64,000 bases of DNA from Nocardioides panzhihuensis (GTDB taxonomy: Bacteria > Actinomycetota > Actinomycetes > Propionibacteriales > Nocardioidaceae): contig NZ_JACBZR010000001.1 in the NCBI RefSeq assembly GCF_013408335.1, positions 2,666,001 to 2,730,000 on the forward strand, given 5' to 3'. Under the pieces are notes generated by a model, which ran no database searches, was not told the DNA's origin, and saw only the letters and a program-made list of their open reading frames with translations. A program made the translations under genes and the position numbers. Every line of letters begins with the position of its first letter. Within the stretch, counting starts at the first letter, position 1. Of this stretch, positions 8,095 through 14,514 are shown piece after piece.

Positions 8095-8523
8095 ATGTCC
8101 GAGACTGACTATTGCGAGCTGTGCGACCTGCCGAGGTCACAGTGCATCCATGGGCGGCCCCCGGCCCCGCCCGCGCCCGCACCGGTGAAGAAGCCGGTGA
8201 CCAGGACGCGCAAGACCACGACGAGCTCCTCGGCCGCCGCGCCGAAGGTCGTCACCAAGTCCGCTCCGCGCAAGTGGACCCCGCCTGCCGCCTTCGCGCC
8301 GCTCATCCTCGAGATCCTCGAGACCGCCGGTGGCTCGATGTCCGCCGACGACGTTCTCGACGAGCTGGAGAGCCAGTTGGCCGACAGCCTCCTCCCGGGC
8401 GACTTCGAGACCACGCCGGAAGGCGAGCTCCGCTGGCGCTACGCGGCGCGGCGTGCCCGCCAGACGCTCCTGGCCGACGGCTCGATGGTCAAGGGTTCGC
8501 CGGGAGTCTGGCAGCTGCCCTGA
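8095..8523 (+). CDS. Hypothetical protein, Cys-rich N-terminus plus winged-helix-like C-terminus
   Basis: A 142-residue protein whose N-terminus, YCELCDLPRSQCIHG, holds three Cys and a His that could bind a metal. It is followed by a Pro/Ala/Lys/Thr linker (about 20-60) and a C-terminal helical domain ending in RRARQTLLADGSMVKGSPG. The C-terminal part resembles the winged-helix domain found at the N-terminus of Mrr-type restriction proteins, without a nuclease domain. Similar small proteins with a CDLPxSxCxHG opening are common in Actinobacteria and have no assigned function. The start at 8095 is the ATG directly before the Cys motif. Confidence 0.7.
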   Translation: MSETDYCELCDLPRSQCIHGRPPAPPAPAPVKKPVTRTRKTTTSSSAAAPKVVTKSAPRKWTPPAAFAPLILEILETAGGSMSADDVLDELESQLADSLLPGDFETTPEGELRWRYAARRARQTLLADGSMVKGSPGVWQLP

Positions 8524-8533
8524 CGTCGAGGCG

Positions 8534-9148
8534 TCAGCCGTCGGCGTTGAGAACCTCGATCCGCACCTTCTGGGCGTCCTCGATGGCCTGATCGAGCACT
8601 GCGCGGTTGGGATCCTGAACGGGCAGCCACGGTCCGGTCACCGTGAGCGCTTGAAGCCGCCGGTCCCCGAGTACGTCGTCGACACCCCCGTGGTCGCCGC
8701 CGGTGACGAGCGGGCCTCGCAGCCCGTCGAGGATCCGGGCGGCATGCTCGGCCGCCGCCTCGTACGCAGCGCTGGCCTGGTTGGCCCGGCGGCGAGCGAA
8801 GCGCTGCTGGCTCCAGCCACCGGCCTTGGTCTTCCCCTGGACATGCCGCCGCCCGATCTTGTGCTCGGCGATGCCGCCGCGGCCCATCCGGGCGATCGCG
8901 AAACCGCCCTTGCGCACCAGCAGGATGCCCCACTGGGCCGGAGGCGCCGAGGCGGCGATGAACGCCTCGACCTCGGCCGGACCGGCATACGTCTTCTCGA
9001 ACGGCAGCGCCGCGATGAACGATGACCCGTCGGCCGCGGCACCGGTCAGCGCACCGGAGTCGACCGCCAGCCGGGTCTCGCCGTGGCGCGCGGCGAAGTT
9101 GTCGACCCATCGCTGGATCCGAGCGACCGGGACGGCGACGTTGGGCAT
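8534..9148 (-). CDS. acVLRF1 family peptidyl-tRNA hydrolase (actinobacterial Vms1-like release factor)
   Basis: A 204-residue protein with the eRF1/VLRF1-like core. The diagnostic segment is QGKTKAGGWSQQRFARRRAN (within about residues 100-125), in which the GGWSQQR loop corresponds to the catalytic glutamine loop of Vms1/eRF1-type release factors. The downstream part alternates strands and helices, ending in VRIEVLNADG. The acVLRF1 family is restricted to Actinobacteria and predicted to cleave peptidyl-tRNA on stalled or split ribosomes. It is convergent with the preceding gene (10 bp apart) and 9 bp upstream of the next gene's stop, so it is probably co-transcribed with the YjbR gene. Confidence 0.8.
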   Translation of the reverse strand: MPNVAVPVARIQRWVDNFAARHGETRLAVDSGALTGAAADGSSFIAALPFEKTYAGPAEVEAFIAASAPPAQWGILLVRKGGFAIARMGRGGIAEHKIGRRHVQGKTKAGGWSQQRFARRRANQASAAYEAAAEHAARILDGLRGPLVTGGDHGGVDDVLGDRRLQALTVTGPWLPVQDPNRAVLDQAIEDAQKVRIEVLNADG

Positions 9149-9157
9149 GTCCGTACG

Positions 9158-9520
9158 CTACCGGTCCAGGTCGCGCAGCAGGCGCGGCGGCGCGATGTGC
9201 CGATAGGCGTCCTCGCAGATCTCGGCGACCTCGTCCCAGTCGACCTCGCCGTCGAGCCGCATGCCGACCCAGCCACGGCCACCGACGTAGGGAGGTACGA
9301 AGAAGCGCTCGGGGTCCGCGCCGACGACCTCGTCCTGCACCCCCGCCGCCGCGGCCGCCCACAGGTGCGGCTCGTCGCGCCCGTGATGGCCGTGCGGCCA
9401 CAGCATCACGAACTGCTTCCTCACGAAGAACCCCGGCGAACCGTGCGTGATCCGCTCGGCACCCTCCGGGAACCGGAGACAGATCTCCCGGACCCGGTCG
9501 GTCAGCTGCTGCGGTGTCAT
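9158..9520 (-). CDS. MmcQ/YjbR family protein
   Basis: A 120-residue single-domain protein of the MmcQ/YjbR fold. Family features visible are an opening helix with EICLRFPEGAERITHGSPGF, the strand FFVRKQFVMLW, and the C-terminal WVGMRLDGEVDWDEVAEIC segment. YjbR proteins have a double-wing DNA-binding-like fold, but their role is undefined. The gene reads into the acVLRF1 gene after a 9-bp gap. Confidence 0.82.
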   Translation of the reverse strand: MTPQQLTDRVREICLRFPEGAERITHGSPGFFVRKQFVMLWPHGHHGRDEPHLWAAAAAGVQDEVVGADPERFFVPPYVGGRGWVGMRLDGEVDWDEVAEICEDAYRHIAPPRLLRDLDR

Positions 9521-9583
9521 AGGCCCATCACCCGCCCTCGCGGACGAGCCTCACAGACGTGCCGCTGCTCCCCCACGCAGCGG

Positions 9584-10117
9584 TCACTCAGGCTTCGGCC
9601 AGACGAGCTCGAACTGCTCCATCACGACCGGCATGTCCTCGCTGAACTCGTGGTCGGGACCGGCGAACTCGGTGAAGAACCGCTCGTGCACCTCGCGCCA
9701 GTAGTCGAGCGACAGGTCACCCTCACCCTCCAGCCGGGCGAACTCCTCAGGGACGTCCCGGAACGGGGCGACGTCGACCTGCGTGGTGGCGATGAGCGCC
9801 CGCGGATGACCGGACCCGTCGAGGATGATGCTCATGCCGCCCACGGAGGGAAACGGCTCGTCACCGCTCTCGAAGTCCCACTCGGCAGTGGCCGTCGCCG
9901 TCTTCACTCCCGCGAGCACGAGCTCCAACAGTCCGTCGGCCTCCTCAGGCGTGCCCCCGAACGCCCATGCCGGGGGCTGCAGCGCCTCCAACGGGGACGC
10001 ACCGAAGTAGCCGGGCGCGGCGCTGAGGTGGGCATGGTGCTTGACGTCGTCCCAGAACGCGGCAATCTCTGCCTCTTGTTCAGGATCGTTGGGGACCATA
10101 ACCGCGTCGTCACTCAT
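9584..10117 (-). CDS. ASCH domain protein
   Basis: A 177-residue ASCH-superfamily protein. It shows the conserved opening helix, the motif VLAGVKTATATAEWDFE, the strand ALIATTQVDVAPFRDVPEEFA and the final basic/aromatic segment YWREVHERFF. ASCH domains adopt a PUA-like fold and are linked to RNA binding; some members are cytidine amidohydrolases. The ATG at 10117 (MSDDAV) is taken; a GTG three codons upstream at 10126 is equally open. The next gene upstream on this strand (GNAT) begins beyond 10143, leaving a 25-bp gap. Confidence 0.75.
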   Translation of the reverse strand: MSDDAVMVPNDPEQEAEIAAFWDDVKHHAHLSAAPGYFGASPLEALQPPAWAFGGTPEEADGLLELVLAGVKTATATAEWDFESGDEPFPSVGGMSIILDGSGHPRALIATTQVDVAPFRDVPEEFARLEGEGDLSLDYWREVHERFFTEFAGPDHEFSEDMPVVMEQFELVWPKPE

Positions 10118-10142
10118 GGACGACACTCAATCACAGTTCGAC

Positions 10143-10985
10143 CTAGCCGTGGCGGGACTCGACTGACGTCGGTGGCGCGGCCGATCGAGCCATCACCACA
10201 CGGGCCTCGGCGTGCCAGCCGAGGCCGGCGTAGAGGGGCTCGCCCGTCTCGCTGGCGACCAGGAGACCGCGGACTGCGCCCGCCTCTCGGGCCGCTGAGA
10301 CCAGCAGGCCCATCACCGCGCCCCCGAGCCCACGGCGACGATGTTCAGGATCGGTCTGGATCCGGTCGGCGACGGCGTCGGTGCCGATGACCGCGATCCG
10401 TCCGGTGGCCGCGGCCGTCTCCCCGGAACGCACCGTCACCACGATGATGCCGCCCTCGCGCTCCACCTCGGCACGGTAGCCGTCCGGGAGCTCCCGCGAA
10501 CCGTGGTCCGCGAGGTCGATAGACATCAGCGCCTCCTCCCCGTCGACCTGCAGCCCGCCCTCGGCGAACCACGGACGTACGCCGCCGGGCGAGTCGGTCA
10601 CCACCGACAACCAGGCCTCCGGCGTGGCCCGGGCCGTGTCGACCAGACCGGCGAGGGTGTCCGGGGCGTCGGTCGTCACCCACTCGACCCGGCGTCCCGG
10701 CTCGCTGACCTCGACGCGTACGCCTCCGGGGACCGCCTCGGGACGCGGGAAGCCCCGCGAGTAGGCCCAGCCCCGGGCCCACCGGGAGACCAGCTCGGGA
10801 AGGTCGGCGTCCTGGGCCGCGACGGCGAGGGCGGCCTGGCGACCGCGATACCACTCCCCCAGCACCGTCGCGACCAGCACGAGCGCGGCGAGCCCGATCG
10901 CCAGCAGGTCCAACGTCACCAGCCCGACCAGCGCAATCGCCACCGCGGCGATGTATCCGAACCAGATCCGACCGGGAGCCTCCAC
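10143..10985 (-). CDS. Membrane-tethered GNAT-domain protein
   Basis: A predicted 280-residue protein with two adjacent transmembrane helices at the very N-terminus (IWFGYIAAVAIALVGLVTL and LLAIGLAALVLVATVLGEW), a middle domain of unknown type (about 45-150), and a C-terminal acetyltransferase fold. The acetyl-CoA loop reads RRRGLGGAVM, followed by YAGLGWHAEARVVM. The GTG at 10985 is the only start that both includes the helices and falls after the stop of the upstream MPI-family gene; a ribosome site there is weak, so the N-terminus is uncertain. Membrane anchoring of a GNAT domain by a helical hairpin is unusual. Confidence 0.65.
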   Translation of the reverse strand: MEAPGRIWFGYIAAVAIALVGLVTLDLLAIGLAALVLVATVLGEWYRGRQAALAVAAQDADLPELVSRWARGWAYSRGFPRPEAVPGGVRVEVSEPGRRVEWVTTDAPDTLAGLVDTARATPEAWLSVVTDSPGGVRPWFAEGGLQVDGEEALMSIDLADHGSRELPDGYRAEVEREGGIIVVTVRSGETAAATGRIAVIGTDAVADRIQTDPEHRRRGLGGAVMGLLVSAAREAGAVRGLLVASETGEPLYAGLGWHAEARVVMARSAAPPTSVESRHG

Positions 10986-11016
10986 GTCCGCGGAGCCTAC
11001 CTGCCGGTCGGCCTCC

Positions 11017-11646
11017 TCAGACGAGCCGCTCTCGCAACCTCGCCACCCCTGGTCCGTCGAGGTCCGCCAACGCGGCCCGCCGACCGGCGAGGGCCATCGC
11101 CAGGGCCTCGCTGGGGCCAGCCACCTCCGCGCCGGCACCCCAGGACCAGTCCTGGTCGGTCGTACGCAGCGCGAGCCCGTCGAGCCGACCGGCAGGGACG
11201 ACCCCGAGCGAGGCCTGCTTGGTCGGCAGCCAGTCGAGCACCGCCCGCCAGTCCTCGAGCGGGACGTCCGCATCGAGACCGAGCGGCCGGGCGCAGTCAC
11301 GCAGGTGGATGCAGTGGTCGGTGAACTGCCCCATCGGGCCGACACCGGGTGCGGGCACCCGCTTCTCGGCGTACGTCCTCAGCAGCCCGGTCAGCTCGGC
11401 GACCGGCCGCCGCGCCTGCTCCTCCGCGATCGCGGCGGCGGCCCGGTCGATCGAGCCGCCGGCCAGCAACGTACGCCACAGCAGGCGCCCGATCCCGACC
11501 GAGAACGGCATCGCGCTGTGGCCCAGCACCGCCCTCACGGTCCAGGCCGAGCAGAGGCTCTGGGTCTCCAGCTGGGACTCGTCGAGGCTGTCGAAGAAGT
11601 CGGCGAGCAGACGGCGGTTGACTGCGGTGCGGGCAGCTACGTCCAT
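11017..11646 (-). CDS. Maleylpyruvate isomerase family mycothiol-dependent enzyme
   Basis: A 209-residue DinB/MPI-like four-helix protein. The N-terminal helix RRLLADFFDSLDESQLE is followed by LCSAWTVRAVLGHSAMP, where the conserved W-x-V-x-D/A-x-x-x-H arrangement supplies a metal ligand. A second His sits in FTDHCIHLRDCARPLGL. Members use mycothiol in place of glutathione, which fits an actinobacterium; the substrate is unknown. The start is the ATG at 11646. It is divergent from the WhiB7-like leader, 61 bp away. Confidence 0.75.
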   Translation of the reverse strand: MDVAARTAVNRRLLADFFDSLDESQLETQSLCSAWTVRAVLGHSAMPFSVGIGRLLWRTLLAGGSIDRAAAAIAEEQARRPVAELTGLLRTYAEKRVPAPGVGPMGQFTDHCIHLRDCARPLGLDADVPLEDWRAVLDWLPTKQASLGVVPAGRLDGLALRTTDQDWSWGAGAEVAGPSEALAMALAGRRAALADLDGPGVARLRERLV

Positions 11647-11694
11647 GGCTTCACTATGGCAAACAAACCGGTGGCCGAGCAGGGATCCGGTCAG

Positions 11695-11700
11695 TAGCGT
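11695..11700 (+). promoter_or_regulatory. Candidate -10 element for the WhiB7-like leader transcript
   Basis: TAGCGT ends seven bases before the ATG of the small upstream ORF at 11708. This is the spacing expected for a leaderless start, as is common in Actinobacteria. No good -35 hexamer was found 16-18 bp upstream. Confidence 0.35.
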
Positions 11701-11707
11701 TGAGGAC

Positions 11708-11794
11708 ATGCGCAAGTGCATCAACACCTACGACGTCCCGACCCAGCCGGTCCGGGGCGTGGAGTTTGCGCGCATGGAGCCGCGTCAGACGTAG
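11708..11794 (+). CDS. 28-codon upstream ORF in the WhiB7-like leader
   Basis: A short ORF beginning MRKCINTYDV and ending in a TAG at 11792-11794, 85 bp before the WhiB7-like start codon. It is followed at once by a small hairpin (GGTGC 11794-11798 with GCACC 11804-11808) and then a terminator-like stem. Known whiB7/wblC genes carry an upstream ORF whose translation controls a terminator, and this layout is the same. The peptide itself matches nothing I recognise, so coding is inferred from position. Confidence 0.55.
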   Translation: MRKCINTYDVPTQPVRGVEFARMEPRQT

Positions 11795-11812
11795 GTGCTC
11801 ACCGCACCCACC

Positions 11813-11845
11813 AGGGCCGCTCCGATCGACGAGGAGCGGCCCTTT
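11813..11845 (+). terminator. Attenuator-like hairpin in the WhiB7-like leader
   Basis: A perfect 11-bp stem (AGGGCCGCTCC at 11813-11823 with 11833-11843) and a 9-nt loop are followed by a short T run. It lies between the upstream ORF and the WhiB7-like ribosome site, where it would stop transcription unless prevented. A second small hairpin, TCACC-AGGA-GGTGA (11861-11874), overlaps the ribosome binding site. Confidence 0.6.
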
Positions 11846-11879
11846 CCGTGTTCAGCAGCATCACCAGGAGGTGAACGAG

Positions 11880-12221
11880 ATGGAGATCATCACGCTATTC
11901 GGAGAGGGTTTCAGCTCCAAGACCTACGAGCTGACGCTGAAGCACCCGACTCCCCGAACCGACGAGTGGGCCTGCGTGGGCGAAGACCCGGAGCTCTTTC
12001 ATCCCGACGACCTCACCCAGCTCGCCGAGGCCCAGCAGGTCTGCGCGGGCTGCCCGATGAGTCAAACCTGTCTTGATCTCGGCACCGCTCGGCGGGAGTG
12101 GGGAGTCTGGGGCGGTGTGCTCTTGGAGAGCGGAAAGCCCCGCCTCCAGCCCAGAATTCCCGGACGCAAGCCCTACAAGCGTAGCCAGGAGGCGATCGAG
12201 CGCGCCAGGAGCGTCGCCTGA
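11880..12221 (+). CDS. WhiB7/WblC-like Fe-S transcription factor
   Basis: A 113-residue Wbl protein with the four [4Fe-4S] cysteines C32, C55, C58 and C64 and a GVWGG turn (75-79) preceded by REW. The 22-residue spacing between the first and second Cys and the E-W/P-W-GVWGG context match WhiB7; most other Wbl proteins have a longer spacing. The tail (about 88-113) is basic and contains PGRKPYKR in the position of the WhiB7 AT-hook RGRPRK. WhiB7 binds the housekeeping sigma factor and activates ribosome-protective and drug-resistance genes. A strong AGGAGGTGA at 11868-11876 sets the start. The leader carries an upstream ORF and attenuator-like hairpin. Confidence 0.8.
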   Translation: MEIITLFGEGFSSKTYELTLKHPTPRTDEWACVGEDPELFHPDDLTQLAEAQQVCAGCPMSQTCLDLGTARREWGVWGGVLLESGKPRLQPRIPGRKPYKRSQEAIERARSVA

Positions 12222-12228
12222 AAACGAC

Positions 12229-12257
12229 GGCGTGGGAGTCGTCAGGACTCCCACGCC
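12229..12257. terminator. Bidirectional terminator hairpin between WhiB7-like and tetR
   Basis: A perfect 12-bp stem (GGCGTGGGAGTC with 12246-12257) with a 5-nt loop lies eight bases after the stop of the WhiB7-like gene and before the stop of the convergent TetR gene. Confidence 0.75.
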
Positions 12258-12267
12258 AGGCGCAACC

Positions 12268-12891
12268 TCAGGCGTTGAGCCCGAGGGCGCGCGTCTCTCC
12301 AGCTGCCCCGCGAAGGAACTGGGCAACCGCGGTGTCGGTGAGCTCGTCTAGCCGCTCGGCGGGCACCATCTCCGTGTTGACAAGCATGGTGATGCCGTTG
12401 ACGGTGGCGTACAGGATGAGTCCGAGTTCTTCCGGCTCGCCGGCTTCGAGGACGTTCTGGGCTTGGCCCTCACGGATCAGTTCGACGATCGGCTCAAACG
12501 CCGCCTGGCCAGCGCGTGCGGTGCTCGATGCGCCCTGGTGCTTGGCCGAGTTCATCAACTCCAGCAACGCCGAGTTCTCGGTCGCGAAATGGGCGAACGC
12601 GGACACCGCGCTCCGCGTGCGCGCAGCGAATTCTTCGCCCTCTTCCGCCAAGGAACGCCGGATACTCTCACCCAACCGGGCGAAGCCGGCCTCCGCCAAC
12701 GCGTCGAGCAGCATTTGGCGATCGGCGAAGTGCCTGCGTGGAGCCGCATGGCTGACTCCGACCTCACGAGCCAGGTCTCGCAACGACAGCTGAGCAGCAC
12801 CGTGGTCGCGCACGCTTCGCTCCGCCGCATCAAGCAGAGCGGTCCGAAGATCCCCGTGGTGATACCGCCGCTCCTCAGACTGAACGTTCAT
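12268..12891 (-). CDS. TetR family transcriptional regulator
   Basis: A 207-residue TetR protein. The N-terminal helix-turn-helix reads HHGDLRTALLDAAERSV then LSLRDLAREVGVSHAAPRRH, typical of the family, with recognition-helix residues SHAAPRRHF. The C-terminal domain matches the TetR_C_33-like (WHG) ligand-binding type. The ATG at 12891 was chosen because upstream codons run into the shared operator. It is divergent from an NTF2-like protein gene, and the palindromic site between them predicts autoregulation and control of that gene. The ligand is unknown. Confidence 0.88.
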   Translation of the reverse strand: MNVQSEERRYHHGDLRTALLDAAERSVRDHGAAQLSLRDLAREVGVSHAAPRRHFADRQMLLDALAEAGFARLGESIRRSLAEEGEEFAARTRSAVSAFAHFATENSALLELMNSAKHQGASSTARAGQAAFEPIVELIREGQAQNVLEAGEPEELGLILYATVNGITMLVNTEMVPAERLDELTDTAVAQFLRGAAGETRALGLNA

Positions 12892-12910
12892 GATGACACG
12901 ATAGCGACCG

Positions 12911-12948
12911 ATGTAGTCATTGACAACACTGTTGTCACTGACTACATT
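12911..12948. promoter_or_regulatory. TetR-type operator overlapping a divergent promoter
   Basis: Arms of 17 bp (12911-12927 and 12931-12947) pair with a single mismatch around ACT. On the plus strand TTGACA (12920-12925), a 17-bp spacer and TACATT (12943-12948) form a near-consensus promoter for the NTF2-like gene. The opposite strand reads GTGACA, 17 bp, TACATC for the regulator gene. A bound dimer would block both. Confidence 0.75.
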
Positions 12949-12986
12949 CATGACCGGCACCGACAACTGAGGAGAAGACACCGCTC

Positions 12987-13442
12987 ATGACCCTGGAATC
13001 CGACCGCAGCGAGATCGTCGAACTCTTTGGCCTCTACGCCGACATCGCAGACACGAAGAGCTTCGACGAACTACCCCGCCTCGTCCACACCGACCCGTTC
13101 ACCGTCGACTTCCAGTCCGTCGCAGGCATTCCGCCGACAGAGACAGCCCTCGACGAATACGTCCACATCCTCCGCGGATCCTTCGATCCGTTCGTCGCGA
13201 CCCACCATGCCATCACCGGACACGTCATCGATATCGACGGCGACCGCGCGCGAGCTCACGCGCACGTGCGCGCCGAACACTGGGTCCGGGACAACGTCTC
13301 CGGCGGCGGATTCAACCGCTGGCTCGTCGTCGGGTTCTACGACAATGAAGCAGTTCGCACCGAGCACGGCTGGCGATTCAGCAAGGTCAAACTCACCGCC
13401 GCCTACCAGGAGAACGCGCACTTGCTCGCACAGGCCGTTTGA
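12987..13442 (+). CDS. NTF2-like / SnoaL-like fold protein
   Basis: A 151-residue single-domain protein of the NTF2-like superfamily. The opening helix (EIVELFGLYADIADTKSFDE), the repeated HxITGHVIDIDGDRA-type strands and the C-terminal GWRFSKVKL are typical of SnoaL-like polyketide-cyclase relatives. Members include hydratases, isomerases and non-catalytic proteins, and no substrate can be assigned. The start has GGAG upstream, and its promoter is overlapped by the TetR operator. Confidence 0.78.
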   Translation: MTLESDRSEIVELFGLYADIADTKSFDELPRLVHTDPFTVDFQSVAGIPPTETALDEYVHILRGSFDPFVATHHAITGHVIDIDGDRARAHAHVRAEHWVRDNVSGGGFNRWLVVGFYDNEAVRTEHGWRFSKVKLTAAYQENAHLLAQAV

Positions 13443-13520
13443 AGGCTCCATTGGCCACTCAGGTCGCCACGAGACAACCTCAAACGCTCGGCCGAGCGCC
13501 GAGAAGTTACTGGCACCTGA

Positions 13521-13563
13521 ATCGGCGCTGACCTGCGAATTTATCCCGCAGGTCAGCGCCGAT
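13521..13563. terminator. Bidirectional terminator between the NTF2-like gene and sufT
   Basis: ATCGGCGCTGACCTGCG (13521-13537) is perfectly complementary to 13547-13563 with a 9-nt loop. It closes both the NTF2-like transcript and the SUF operon. Confidence 0.8.
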
Positions 13564-13570
13564 GAGACCT

Positions 13571-14053
13571 TCAGACGTTGAACCCGAGGGCGCGCAGCAT
13601 CTCGCGACCGTCGGGGGTGATCTTGTCGGGGCCCCAGGGCGGCATCCAGACCCAGTTGATGTGCACGTCGCTGGCCATGCCCTCCAAGGCCTGCGAGGTC
13701 TGGTCCTGGATGACGTCGGTCAGCGGGCAGGCCGCCGAGGTCAGGGTCATGTCGAGGACCACGTTGGAGTGCTCCTCCACGTGGATCCCGTAGACCAGGC
13801 CGAGGTCGACGACGTTGATGCCGAGCTCGGGGTCGACGACATCCTTCATCGCCTCTTCGACGTCCTCGATCTTCAGGCTCGCGCCCTCGACCGTGGACGA
13901 ACGCATGCCCTGCCACTCCGGGGCTCCGTGCCCGTGGCCCGAGTGGTCGTGGCCTGAGTGGTCGTGGCCCGAGTGGTCGTGCTCGGAGTGATCGTGACCG
14001 GCGTGGTCATGACCGGCGTGGTCGTGTGTGCTGTGGTCGGTCTCAGTCATCAT
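13571..14053 (-). CDS. sufT: SufT-type Fe-S assembly factor (DUF59) with a His-rich N-terminal repeat
   Basis: Last gene of the SUF operon, 160 residues. The C-terminal ~105 residues are a DUF59/MIP18 domain (VEEAMKDVVDPELGINVVD, then TSAACPLTD with the conserved Cys). The N-terminal 45 residues are unusual: seven copies of a 5-residue HDHxG repeat (residues 10-44) give about 20 His and many Asp, a likely metal-binding or metal-buffering tail. DUF59 proteins help deliver Fe-S clusters. The start overlaps the sufU stop (ATGA). The function of the tail is inferred from composition only. Confidence 0.88.
   Translation of the reverse strand: MMTETDHSTHDHAGHDHAGHDHSEHDHSGHDHSGHDHSGHGHGAPEWQGMRSSTVEGASLKIEDVEEAMKDVVDPELGINVVDLGLVYGIHVEEHSNVVLDMTLTSAACPLTDVIQDQTSQALEGMASDVHINWVWMPPWGPDKITPDGREMLRALGFNV
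13922..14026 (-). repeat. 15-bp tandem repeat encoding the His-rich tail of SufT
   Basis: Seven in-frame 15-bp units, each encoding HDHAG, HDHSG or a close variant. Third-base differences between units show that the array is not freshly expanded. Confidence 0.85.
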
Positions 14054-14514
14054 TTCTCCTCAGCGAGCGCGTGCTCGTTTGCCTGGGCGGCGGCATCTTT
14101 CCAAGCCATCCACGACAGCAGCGCGCACTTGATCCGGGCAGGGAACTTGGCGACGCCGGCGAAGGCGATGCCGTCCTCCAGAATGTCCTCGTCGGGCTCC
14201 ACCTGGCCCTTGCCCTGCATCAGCCGCAGGAACTCTTCGTGGATGATCAGCGCCTCATCGACCGTCTTGCCGACGACGAGGTCGTTGAGCACGGAGGCCG
14301 AGGCCTGCGAGATGGAGCAGCCGAGGGCGTCGTACGAGATGTCCTCGATCTTGCCGCCGTCGACGTGCACCCGCAGGGTGATCTCGTCACCGCAGGTCGG
14401 GTTGACGTGGTGAACCTCCGCCTCGAAGGGGTCGCGGAGACCCTTTCCGTGCGGGTTCTTGTAGTGGTCCAGGATGATCTCCTGGTACATGCTCTCGAGG
14501 TTCGCGGCAGTCAT
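14050..14514 (-). CDS. sufU: SufU-type Fe-S assembly / sulfurtransfer protein
   Basis: A 154-residue IscU-like protein of the SufU type. The three conserved cysteines appear in NPTCGDE, ALGCSISQAS and ARIKCALLSW, and together with Asp in CGDE they form the zinc site that accepts sulfur from SufS. The SufU-specific insertion between the second and third Cys is present, which distinguishes it from IscU. The ATG at 14514 overlaps the sufS stop by one base (TGATG); a GTG one codon earlier is also possible. Confidence 0.93.
   Translation of the reverse strand: MTAANLESMYQEIILDHYKNPHGKGLRDPFEAEVHHVNPTCGDEITLRVHVDGGKIEDISYDALGCSISQASASVLNDLVVGKTVDEALIIHEEFLRLMQGKGQVEPDEDILEDGIAFAGVAKFPARIKCALLSWMAWKDAAAQANEHALAEEK

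Noticed and set aside
11700..11880. Longer N-terminus for the WhiB7-like protein from upstream in-frame codons
   Set aside because: The added residues look unlike any Wbl protein, while a very strong ribosome site precedes the ATG at 11880 and a terminator-like stem lies inside the extension.
13922..14026. 15-bp repeat array considered as a non-coding repeat
   Set aside because: It is in frame within sufT and encodes HDHxG units.
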